DNA of 64,000 bases. It comes from Shiella aurantiaca (lineage in GTDB: Bacteria; Bacteroidota; Bacteroidia; Cytophagales; Cyclobacteriaceae). The notes under the pieces were generated by a model, which saw only the letters and a list, made by a program, of their open reading frames with translations, did no database searches and was not told where the DNA came from. Positions within the stretch are counted from its first letter, which is position 1. Every line of letters begins with the position of its first letter. The DNA is taken from assembly GCA_030412945.1 (NCBI GenBank), contig JAUHJS010000004.1, positions 372,001 through 436,000 on the forward strand, in the 5' to 3' direction. Shown piece by piece: positions 18,502 to 26,369 of this stretch. A program made the position numbers and the translations under genes.

Positions 18502-18990
18502 ATGAAAAAACTCGTAATTTTAATCGGAATTAGCTTGAGCGCCCTCGCCTCGGGCTATGCGCAATCCAAATCTACTACTATGAATACTGCCAGCAACCTA
18601 CCCAAGACCGAAGCCGAATGGAAAAAAGCATTAACGCCTGAAGAGTACCGTGTACTGCGCGAGAAAGGCACCGAGCGCCCCTATATTGGTGAATATGATC
18701 AGCACTGGGAAGCAGGTGTGTATGTGTGCAAAGGCTGCGGCACGGAGCTTTTCACCTCGGCTACTAAGTTTGATGCGGGTTGCGGATGGCCGAGCTTTTA
18801 TGAAGGCATTGACAAATCGCGCATCACCGAAACCGTAGACCTTAGCCACGGCATGCGCAGGATAGAAGTAACCTGCACCAAATGTGGGGGCCACTTAGGC
18901 CATGTGTTCCCCGATGGCCCCAAGCCCACGGGCATGCGTTATTGCATTAACAGCGTATCGCTCGGATTTAAGAAAAAAGAAGCCAAATAA
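18502..18990 (+). CDS. msrB: Exported peptide-methionine (R)-S-oxide reductase
   Basis: MsrB repairs methionine-R-sulfoxide in proteins. The family features are complete: two zinc CxxC pairs (CKGCG and CTKCG), [25 protein letters not shown] and the catalytic Cys in [10 protein letters not shown]. The ATG at 18502 gives a signal peptide ([21 protein letters not shown]), so the enzyme probably works in the periplasm on envelope proteins; the frame is open further upstream but those residues do not look like MsrB. The gene is divergent from glyS and followed by a terminator. It marks the left edge of the AT-rich accessory region. Confidence 0.93.
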   Translation: MKKLVILIGISLSALASGYAQSKSTTMNTASNLPKTEAEWKKALTPEEYRVLREKGTERPYIGEYDQHWEAGVYVCKGCGTELFTSATKFDAGCGWPSFYEGIDKSRITETVDLSHGMRRIEVTCTKCGGHLGHVFPDGPKPTGMRYCINSVSLGFKKKEAK

Positions 18991-18997
18991 TACCCAG

Positions 18998-19023
18998 AGC
19001 CCTTCGGAAGAGGGGCTTTTTTG
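18998..19023 (+). terminator. Intrinsic terminator of msrB
   Basis: AGCCC and GGGGCT arms around a TTCGGAAG-containing loop are followed by a run of T from 19017. It lies 8 nt after the msrB stop and before the AT-rich block. Confidence 0.7.
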
Positions 19024-19130
19024 TTTTGATGTAAAAAATGAATATTAAATATAATAAAAATTTAGAGTTGGAATTTTCATTCTTTTTAGGATACTTTAGT
19101 TTTATTTCTATCGAATAAATCTTTTATCAT

Positions 19131-21476
19131 ATGGGACAGGAGAAGTTTTCAAGGTTAATAAATAATTTGAATGAGAACGAATTTAAAGATTTTGTTTCAG
19201 AATTTATTAAACCATACTGGAAAGTAGAGTCTTCTGTAATCGTTGATGGCCCGTATGATGCAGGGTTAGATATTAAAGTTATTAGTAAAGGAAAAACAGC
19301 AATTCAAGTTACTGTAAACAAGAAATATCAAAAGAAGTTTGAAGCTGACCTCTTGAAAATAAAAAGACTAATTGATGAGTTTGATTATTCTACTCAATTT
19401 TTATTCTTCATTTCACTAGACTTGACTGAAGAATCAAAACTTGAATTAGAAAAAAAGGCTAATGAAATCGGGATAAAATTAGATTTATTTGATGCCAAGA
19501 TTTTAGCGTCTTTTTTAAGTCAAATTGAATATTACAACTGTATTGATATTTTAAAGAAGTCTATTCCTGAATTTTTGGAATTAGGCCCAAGAATCTATTC
19601 AAATGAAGAAAAGCTAAAATACGATGTTCTTACTTTCAGTTCAACGTCTCAACAGTTAAAGAAAAGCATTTTAGCAAATTCCATTATTCTAAAAATTTAT
19701 AAAAATCCTAAAATTAATCGGTCGAAATTGATTGAGCAACTTGTTGAAGAGATGAATCTAGACAACTCTAGATTAATTGAAAGAGAGTTTGAAAGGCTTA
19801 AAGAAAGTAAACAAATCGATTATAATCCATTTTTTGATAGTGAAGTTGAGCTTACAACTAAACAGTTGCAAATAATAGAAAGACGAATTAAATTAATTGA
19901 GATTGATGAAAGTCTTTTGTTAGCTGAAATAGCAAATGTTTTAAGTAAATTTGGAATAGATAGGAAAGATGATCGTTTTTTGAATGAAATAGCGAACAAG
20001 CTTAGAAAGCTTTATGAATTGAGTGCAAGTTCAAGCTTTAATGAAATCTTAAATAAGATGGACAACCCTTTTGTAGATTCAGCATCTATTAAAGACTTTC
20101 AAGCTTACGTAATGAACATTAGGGAGATTAAAGAAAATTTAGTTGATTCATCAATCGGATTTCTTCTTACGAGGGAACTACTAACAGTATCGGGCAAATA
20201 TCCATTCCTGAAGGATTATTCAATTGGGAAGGTTATAATTAAGCATGTTGATGATGATTTTTTCCAGGAGTATTCAAAAGGAAAAAAAAGGATAGTATAT
20301 ATAGATACACAAGTTGCTATTTATTTGATTTGCTGTTGGATTGAGCCATCGAGCACATGGCATTCAATTGATTATAAGTCAGCTGTTAGTTTAGTTGAAG
20401 AGTTTAAAAAGGAGAACTATTCAATTAGAATTTCTGAACTTTATTTAAGTGAGGTTGCTCACCATGTACTAAATTTTGAAAAATTAGCAGCATTCTCTGG
20501 AGTTGAGTTATTCGATGAGTTAGGTAGCTCTAGTAATGTATTTCTTAATTTTTTTCAATATTTAAAAAAGAATAATGAAATCCCAGATGACATTGAGAGC
20601 ATTTCTGATTTTTTGGAAGAATTGGGATGTAAAAAGTCAATTCATGAAAGCAAAATGTTGGCTCATATTGAAGGTTCGCTAAAAAACGCTCTCCTTGATA
20701 TTGGTATTGAGGTTTACTCAATACCTGCGAATCTGTTTAAAGAAGAAAAATTTGAGGTAAAACGTATTATTGAAGAGATACTTTCTTATAGGAATTTAAG
20801 TAAAGCAGAAGAAACTATTGAAAGAGATGCAGCGATGACTGCATGGTTATTAAAAGACGAAAAGGTTAATTCCAATTTTGATGAAGTTTATTTTTTGACT
20901 CGGGATAACATTTTTTATGAAATTCGTAAGAGGGCAGTTTCATTGAATCCAAGTTATAAATGGTGGCAAAACCTACGTCCAACTAGATTTCTTGACATTA
21001 CTTCTTTAATAGCATGTAATTTTAAAAACATTAGTATTGATCAGGATCTGATGTTACTTGTTGAAGATATTTCAGACTTTAAAGATTCTGTTAGGAAAGT
21101 TCTTGATGTTTTGTCAAAGATTGTTGATATAAAGTCTGAATCTGGTAGGAAGTTAGTAAAGGAAATTAATCAAATTAGAAGAGAGTATGTGTATGAAATG
21201 GATCAAACTTCAATGGAGGGCATCGAGACACATTCTTCCATTCCGATTGATGTGTTGATTTCAAATCTTTATGAATATTATAATGATAAAAAAGGAAAAT
21301 ATGGTATCAAAGACCTAGTTAATTGTATTAACGATGAAGAAAATCTTATAAGGATTAAAAGCTATTTATTGAAAGAGGTGAAGTTCTATAACAAAAATGT
21401 TAAATGGAATAGGGATATTTATAGAAACTTAGACAGTGAAATTGATTGGCATTATAGAACAACTAGTAATGTTTAG
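19131..21476 (+). CDS. Putative dual-nuclease protein: PD-(D/E)XK-like N-terminus and PIN-like C-terminus
   Basis: I do not recognise this 781-residue protein as a named family. The N-terminus (about 1-130) resembles restriction-type PD-(D/E)XK domains: an early helix with Glu24, then GPYDAGLD (Asp47), a short strand and IQVTVNKK (Gln59, Lys64/65), near the Mrr-like D-xn-Q-x-K pattern but with Thr where Lys is usual. Residues about 150-385 are charged and helical. The C-terminus has the acidic set of a PIN fold: Asp392 in VYIDTQVA, Glu436 or Glu441 in SELYLSEVAHH, Asp566 in ERDAAMTAW and the Thr-x-Asp pair Thr590/Asp592 in FLTRDN. Base composition is much more AT-rich than the neighbours, with ATA, AGA and TTA codons frequent, which suggests horizontal acquisition. 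No partner gene is adjacent. A defence nuclease is the best guess. Confidence 0.6.
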   Translation: MGQEKFSRLINNLNENEFKDFVSEFIKPYWKVESSVIVDGPYDAGLDIKVISKGKTAIQVTVNKKYQKKFEADLLKIKRLIDEFDYSTQFLFFISLDLTEESKLELEKKANEIGIKLDLFDAKILASFLSQIEYYNCIDILKKSIPEFLELGPRIYSNEEKLKYDVLTFSSTSQQLKKSILANSIILKIYKNPKINRSKLIEQLVEEMNLDNSRLIEREFERLKESKQIDYNPFFDSEVELTTKQLQIIERRIKLIEIDESLLLAEIANVLSKFGIDRKDDRFLNEIANKLRKLYELSASSSFNEILNKMDNPFVDSASIKDFQAYVMNIREIKENLVDSSIGFLLTRELLTVSGKYPFLKDYSIGKVIIKHVDDDFFQEYSKGKKRIVYIDTQVAIYLICCWIEPSSTWHSIDYKSAVSLVEEFKKENYSIRISELYLSEVAHHVLNFEKLAAFSGVELFDELGSSSNVFLNFFQYLKKNNEIPDDIESISDFLEELGCKKSIHESKMLAHIEGSLKNALLDIGIEVYSIPANLFKEEKFEVKRIIEEILSYRNLSKAEETIERDAAMTAWLLKDEKVNSNFDEVYFLTRDNIFYEIRKRAVSLNPSYKWWQNLRPTRFLDITSLIACNFKNISIDQDLMLLVEDISDFKDSVRKVLDVLSKIVDIKSESGRKLVKEINQIRREYVYEMDQTSMEGIETHSSIPIDVLISNLYEYYNDKKGKYGIKDLVNCINDEENLIRIKSYLLKEVKFYNKNVKWNRDIYRNLDSEIDWHYRTTSNV

Positions 21477-21544
21477 TTAACTTTGTATTGGTCTTTCCAA
21501 CCCTTCCCTTCCGCCTTGGGTCTTAGAAGAAAAAACCTAAGACT

Positions 21545-21898
21545 ATGAAAAAACTTGGAATTGCCTTATTGCTAGCCGCTTCCCTAAGCGCCTGCGAAAA
21601 AGAAACTATGGGTGTAGATGCGCAGGAATTAGTCCCTGCTACGCTTACCGATCTCAGTGGACTTGATGGCTGCGGATGGGTATTTGAACTGAACGATGGT
21701 ACACAATTAGAATTTAGCACCCTCATGCGCTGCTGGACACCTCCTGTATCGGCAGAAGATACGCGTTCCCCTTTTGATGATTTTGTTTTTGAAGAAGGCA
21801 AAAAGGTGTGGATTCGCTATGAAGAACTACCCGAGGCAGTCAGTATTTGTATGGTAGGCCCCGTGGTAGAAATTAAAGAAATCAAGACCTTAGAATAA
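21545..21898 (+). CDS. Small lipoprotein of unknown function
   Basis: The 117-residue protein begins with a lipoprotein signal peptide (MKKLGIALLLAASLSAC, Cys17 as lipid attachment site). The mature part has DGCGWVFELNDGTQLE and further Cys residues (MRCW, SICM), followed by a beta-rich acidic domain. I know no function; it resembles small Bacteroidota lipoproteins with a DG-C-GW motif. Base composition is like the host genes, unlike the AT-rich genes on both sides. TAACTTTG at 21478-21485, right after the stop of the upstream gene, matches the -7 consensus but no well-spaced TTG is visible. Confidence 0.75.
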   Translation: MKKLGIALLLAASLSACEKETMGVDAQELVPATLTDLSGLDGCGWVFELNDGTQLEFSTLMRCWTPPVSAEDTRSPFDDFVFEEGKKVWIRYEELPEAVSICMVGPVVEIKEIKTLE

Positions 21899-21911
21899 GG
21901 AATTCACCAGA

Positions 21912-22499
21912 TTATATTTTTCTAATAATTACATTTTTGATGCGGTTTACCAGCTCGACTTCCTGCAGCACACCCTGTCGGTAGTCGAGTTTTTGTTTGT
22001 TAGAAACCGTTCGAATACTATAGGAATTTTCTCCCCTTTTCTCCACCGCGGTAAATAGTCCATAATGGGGTGTGTATACCATTTCACCTGCCGAAGGTTC
22101 ATCAAAATACAGCAAAGTAGTAGTCATGCGGATAGGGTGCAGGTGACTGGCTCGATAGGAATAATCCCGCGATTGGCAATTGATGCGATATACACCATCT
22201 ACCAATAAAGTTTCAGAAAGGTATTCGGTATCGTTGTGGGTGGAAATAACTGTGGCTTGTTGCAAAATGCCGTCTTTGTACACCTCATGGGTTTTGAGGG
22301 CGATTTGGATTTGCCCCACCAGCCGAATGCTCACTTCGCTATTCAGGAAAAGCTCCATGGTATTGCCGTGGATTACCTGCCGAGCTTCCAGCGTGCCAAT
22401 TTGTATGCCCGCCACTTCCATACGGTAGTGCTGAAGGCTTTGCGCCTGCAATTCACCAATACTGAAAATCAAAAATACCAAAAGAGCTGCTCTAGCCAT
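21912..22499 (-). CDS. Secreted DUF6134-like protein
   Basis: About 195 residues with a signal peptide (MARAALLVFLIFSIGELQAQ). The mature part is beta-rich, with VAGIQIGTLEARQV, the repeated pattern of strands seen in DUF6134/DUF3108-like periplasmic proteins, and the conserved-looking HLHPIRMTTTLLYFDEP. I use the ATG at 22499 because it starts the signal peptide; an upstream ATG at 22520 only adds seven residues. It converges with the small lipoprotein gene, stops 13 bases apart. Function is unknown. Composition is host-like. Confidence 0.7.
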   Translation of the reverse strand: MARAALLVFLIFSIGELQAQSLQHYRMEVAGIQIGTLEARQVIHGNTMELFLNSEVSIRLVGQIQIALKTHEVYKDGILQQATVISTHNDTEYLSETLLVDGVYRINCQSRDYSYRASHLHPIRMTTTLLYFDEPSAGEMVYTPHYGLFTAVEKRGENSYSIRTVSNKQKLDYRQGVLQEVELVNRIKNVIIRKI

Positions 22500-22569
22500 G
22501 CTACAAAAAGGAAACCTCAAGATACAGAATCCTTACAGCAATGAAACAGGAAAAGTGAGGGGAAAATTC

Positions 22570-22579
22570 GGGGGGGGGG
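22570..22579. repeat. Ten-base G homopolymer
   Basis: A run of ten G lies about 70 bases upstream of the DUF6134-like start and about 190 bases upstream of the methyltransferase start. Tracts this long are prone to slippage and could alter promoter spacing, chiefly of the minus-strand gene. It could also be a sequencing artefact in length. Confidence 0.6.
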
Positions 22580-22674
22580 TAGTGATTAAATCGAGTATAA
22601 TCTGTCCGATTTTGATTCTATTTAGGATTTGGACATTTGGGTACAAAAGAATAGATTTATGGGTAAGCTATAAA

Positions 22675-22707
22675 TTGAGCTTCATTTCAAGTAAGTTAAT
22701 ACCTTTG
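22675..22707 (+). promoter_or_regulatory. Promoter of the methyltransferase-ATPase-receiver operon
   Basis: TACCTTTG (22700-22707) matches TAnnTTTG exactly, with TTG at 22675-22677, a spacing of 22 nt. The expected leader before the methyltransferase ATG is about 55 nt. It is the only good match upstream of the operon. Confidence 0.6.
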
Positions 22708-22768
22708 CCTACTAAAAGATGTACTCAAATAGACATACGACAGCTTCTGAATCCTACTAAAAGTATAC

Positions 22769-23995
22769 ATGGGCAATAAAAAAACATATATAGACCTTTT
22801 CGCTGGTTGCGGTGGGCTCTCACTAGGCTTATACAATTCTGGATTGTGGGAGGGTAAATTTGCCATAGAAAAAAGCCCCGATGCGTTTCAAACGCTTCAA
22901 TATAATCTGATTGATAAGAAGAATCATTTTAATTGGCCCGACTGGTTGCCAACAAAAAATCACGATATCAACGAAGTTATTGAAGAATATAAGGACAAAT
23001 TAAAATCACTAAGAGGGGAAATTGACCTTGTTGCAGGTGGCCCGCCTTGTCAGGGGTTTTCTACAGCAGGAAGAAGAATTGAAGGCGATTCAAGGAATGA
23101 ATTAATAAAATCATATATTCAATTTATTAGGCTTGTCCAGCCAAGGGTTATCTTTTTTGAAAATGTAAAGGGGTTTACCCAAAAGTTTGACAAAAATAAG
23201 ATTAAAGGGAAGATATATTCTGAGTACGTTACTAATGCACTAGAATACAATTCCCCTAAAGGAGATTTTCAAGGCTACAAGGTTGAGGGAAAACTGATTG
23301 ATTTTTCTGAGTTTGGTGTTCCTCAGAAAAGGACACGATTTATTTTGGTTGGTATTAGAAAGGATATTGTGAATCAAGCAAATCCAGTTAAGTTTTTTGA
23401 GCAAATTCAATCCCATAGAGAGGCGTTTTTAATGAATAAAGGAATTGGGTTGACTAATTCGTTGGAGGATGCAATTTCTGATTTGCTAAAACGTGATGAA
23501 ATTATTTCCCCTGATACAAAATCGTTTTCAGCAGGGCTTTACAACCCTGTTCAATCGAATTACCAAAAACTATTACGAGATAAAGCAGGTTCTGAAATAC
23601 CTGATAGCCATAGATTTGCTAAGCACAATGAGGATACAATAAAGAAGTTTGAGTTTATCCTTCAACATGCCGAGAAGAATAAAACACTTTCAGATGAGTT
23701 GAAAGAAAAGTTCAATCTTAAGAAACGAACAATCATACCACTATCTGGCAAAACACCTACGCCTACCATAACCACATTACCTGACGATTACATTCATTAT
23801 TGCGAGCCAAGAATTTTTACAGTACGGGAGTATGCCCGAATACAATCATTCAATGATTGGTATGAGTTTAAAGGAAAATACACTACTGGAGGTAAAAGAA
23901 GAACGCAAGAAGTGCCTAGATATTCACAAATTGGAAATGCAATTCCACCACTTTTTGGTGAGCAAGCAGGTTTGATTCTTAGTAAACTAATGTAA
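22769..23995 (+). CDS. C5-cytosine DNA methyltransferase
   Basis: All main motifs of DNA (cytosine-5) methyltransferases are present in order: I (DLFAGCGGLSLG), IV with the catalytic Cys94 (GGPPCQGFS), VI (FFENV), VIII (QKRTRFILVG), IX (REYARIQSF) and X (QIGNAIPPLFG). The 408-residue length is normal for a solitary or type II enzyme, with the target-recognition region between VIII and IX (about residues 205-340); the recognition sequence cannot be read. It is the first gene of a tight operon: the GHKL protein begins 1 nt after its stop. No restriction endonuclease gene is adjacent, so it is not an ordinary type II pair. Composition is AT-rich compared with flanking genes. Confidence 0.93.
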   Translation: MGNKKTYIDLFAGCGGLSLGLYNSGLWEGKFAIEKSPDAFQTLQYNLIDKKNHFNWPDWLPTKNHDINEVIEEYKDKLKSLRGEIDLVAGGPPCQGFSTAGRRIEGDSRNELIKSYIQFIRLVQPRVIFFENVKGFTQKFDKNKIKGKIYSEYVTNALEYNSPKGDFQGYKVEGKLIDFSEFGVPQKRTRFILVGIRKDIVNQANPVKFFEQIQSHREAFLMNKGIGLTNSLEDAISDLLKRDEIISPDTKSFSAGLYNPVQSNYQKLLRDKAGSEIPDSHRFAKHNEDTIKKFEFILQHAEKNKTLSDELKEKFNLKKRTIIPLSGKTPTPTITTLPDDYIHYCEPRIFTVREYARIQSFNDWYEFKGKYTTGGKRRTQEVPRYSQIGNAIPPLFGEQAGLILSKLM

Positions 23996-23996
23996 T

Positions 23997-26369
23997 ATGC
24001 AGAAGCCACTACAGTTTAAGATTAGTTCTGCTCTAAAGAATATTATTGGAAGAGACTTAATTACAGATGATTTTATTGCAGTATTCGAATTAGTTAAAAA
24101 TTCATATGATGCTCACGCAACTAGAGTTGACGTGATATTTGAAGATATATACAGCAGCAGCGGAAAAATAATTATAAAAGACAATGGAAAAGGTATGAGT
24201 TATCAAGATTTACTTGATAAATGGCTTTTTGTTGCCTACTCAGCCAAAAAAGATGGAAGAGAAGAGGATAGTTATGAAAATTATCGCGATAAAATTAAAG
24301 TAAAGCGTGCTTATGCTGGAGCAAAGGGTATTGGAAGATTTTCCTGTGATAGACTTGGAAGTGAATTGTATCTTGAAACCTTAAAAGACCAAACGAATGC
24401 AAAACCTGAAGTATTAATTACAGATTGGAATAAGTTTGAAGAGGACAGTAATGATGAATTTGTAAATGTTAGCGTTCTTCATGAAACCCTAAATGTGAGT
24501 TCCTATGGGATTCAACACGGTACTGTTTTAGAAATATCCAATTTACACAGTGAATGGAACCGTAAAAAATTTGAAGATTTAAAAGACTCTTTAGCAAGGT
24601 TAATTAATCCTTCTTCAATACAAAATGAGGATAGGTTTAGAATATTTTTGATGGTTCAGGATGAGTTAGAAGGAGATGCAAAACAAAAAGTTAGGAACAC
24701 CAAAAGAGCTAAAGACGGTAAGCTTGATAAAAGTGAAATAGAATATTTTAATATTGTTAATGGAGAAATTCGGAACCCTATTTTTGAAACGCTTCAGTTA
24801 AAGACTAGTTACATTGAATCCGATATTCGTAATGATAAAATTATTACCACTCTATTTGAAGGCGGTAAGTTTGTTTATAAGATTGAAGAAACCAATCCAT
24901 ATCATGATTTAGATGATATACATTATGCAATATATTTTCTAAACCAATCTGCTAAGTCAACTTTTAGTAGAAGAATGGGTGTTCAGCCAGTTGAGTATGG
25001 TCATATTTTTGTTTATAAGAATGGGTTACGCATATATCCATATGGTGAACGTGGCGAGGATCCTTTTAAGATGGATAATCGTAAGGCTCAAGGTCACGCA
25101 AGATACTTAGGCACAAGAGAAGTTATAGGGTATATTTCGATAAGTGGCGTCAACAATAATTTAAAAGAAACCTCAAGTAGAGGGGATGGATTTATCAGAA
25201 CAAAAACGTATGAGAATCTTGTTGAGCAATTCTATGAAACATTAAAAAGGCTTGAGAAATACACTATTGAAATAACAGATTGGGGAAATTTTTTATCTGA
25301 GGATGACTACATAAACATAGGACAAACCTTTATTAAAAATGAAGGAAAAGAAAATGAAACCAAATTTGATGTAAATGAGAATATCTCTAAGCTAATAAAG
25401 AATCTGACTAACTCAAAAAATGTCCTAGAATTTGAACTTTCAAGTAATATTCTTGCCATTCTGGATGCCAAGAGTGAACAGTCTGCACAAGGGGTTTTAA
25501 AAAACATATCTGAAAAAATTCAGAAAGGTGACTTTGATGAGAAGGAAGTTATCCAAACGATTAAAACTGTAGAAAGGAAGTTATCTGATTTAAAATCTAG
25601 AAAAGAAGAAGCCGAAGAAGAAGCCCTTCAAAAGTATATTGAAAATGAAGAATTAAGAACAGAGTTAGATAGAGAGATAGCCGAAAAACTTTTTGATAAA
25701 ACTCAGATTGGACGTGAGAAAAAAGATTTGTTGGCTCTCCAACATCAAATAATCCATACTGCTGGAAATATTACTTGGAGTTTAGATTCTTTAATTGATT
25801 CTATCAACGAAAACAAGCCCAAGGATAAACTTATTAAAGATATCAAGGATATTAGTCTTGAAGTTCAAAGAATAGTAAGTGCTTCAAGATTTGTAACAAA
25901 GGCAGGATTTAATACACAAGCAGAGAGAATAACAAATGATCTTGTTTCCTTCGTCAATGACTATGTTCAAAATATTTACGTTCCCGCAGATTCCTTTATA
26001 CATCAAAAGAGACCAATAAAAATTGAAATTAAAGAAAAGAGCTCAGTTAAACATATACTAAAATTCAGGCCGTTTGAAATCACTGTGATTTTGGACAACT
26101 TGTTTTCCAATTCAAGAAAAGCCAAGTCTACAAAAATTGAAATGGAATGGATAAAGAGTAAGGAATTTTTGACTTTGAATTTTAAAGATAATGGAGATGG
26201 TATTCCTGAAGAAGTTAAGGATAAAATTTTTGATTTTAGATATAGTAATACAGACGGCTCTGGTATAGGACTTTATCACGTAAGAGACTTATTAAGTAAA
26301 TATAAGGCATCAATTGAATTTGTGCAATCTGAACAAGGTGCCGAATTCAACTTAAAATTCCCATTATGA
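23997..26369 (+). CDS. Double-GHKL protein: MORC/Hsp90-like ATPase fused to a histidine-kinase core
   Basis: The 790-residue protein carries two ATP-binding GHKL modules. The N-terminal one has Glu31-Asn35-Asp38 in FELVKNSYDAHA, DNGKGM (62-67) and a glycine loop AGAKGIGRF (from 107), resembling Hsp90, MutL and MORC ATPases. Residues about 470-580 form a charged coiled coil. A possible phosphoacceptor helix follows, with His583 and His587 in LQHQIIHTAGNI. The C-terminal module is a classical kinase ATPase: Asn701/Asn705 in LDNLFSNS, DNGDGIP (731-737) and SGIGLYHV (from 755). No membrane segment is visible, so sensing is cytosolic. It overlaps the receiver gene by 4 nt (ATGA). I infer a sensor that binds DNA, protein or nucleotides and phosphorylates the receiver protein. 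MORC-type GHKL ATPases are known beside methyltransferases in restriction-modification loci. Confidence 0.8.
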   Translation: MQKPLQFKISSALKNIIGRDLITDDFIAVFELVKNSYDAHATRVDVIFEDIYSSSGKIIIKDNGKGMSYQDLLDKWLFVAYSAKKDGREEDSYENYRDKIKVKRAYAGAKGIGRFSCDRLGSELYLETLKDQTNAKPEVLITDWNKFEEDSNDEFVNVSVLHETLNVSSYGIQHGTVLEISNLHSEWNRKKFEDLKDSLARLINPSSIQNEDRFRIFLMVQDELEGDAKQKVRNTKRAKDGKLDKSEIEYFNIVNGEIRNPIFETLQLKTSYIESDIRNDKIITTLFEGGKFVYKIEETNPYHDLDDIHYAIYFLNQSAKSTFSRRMGVQPVEYGHIFVYKNGLRIYPYGERGEDPFKMDNRKAQGHARYLGTREVIGYISISGVNNNLKETSSRGDGFIRTKTYENLVEQFYETLKRLEKYTIEITDWGNFLSEDDYINIGQTFIKNEGKENETKFDVNENISKLIKNLTNSKNVLEFELSSNILAILDAKSEQSAQGVLKNISEKIQKGDFDEKEVIQTIKTVERKLSDLKSRKEEAEEEALQKYIENEELRTELDREIAEKLFDKTQIGREKKDLLALQHQIIHTAGNITWSLDSLIDSINENKPKDKLIKDIKDISLEVQRIVSASRFVTKAGFNTQAERITNDLVSFVNDYVQNIYVPADSFIHQKRPIKIEIKEKSSVKHILKFRPFEITVILDNLFSNSRKAKSTKIEMEWIKSKEFLTLNFKDNGDGIPEEVKDKIFDFRYSNTDGSGIGLYHVRDLLSKYKASIEFVQSEQGAEFNLKFPL

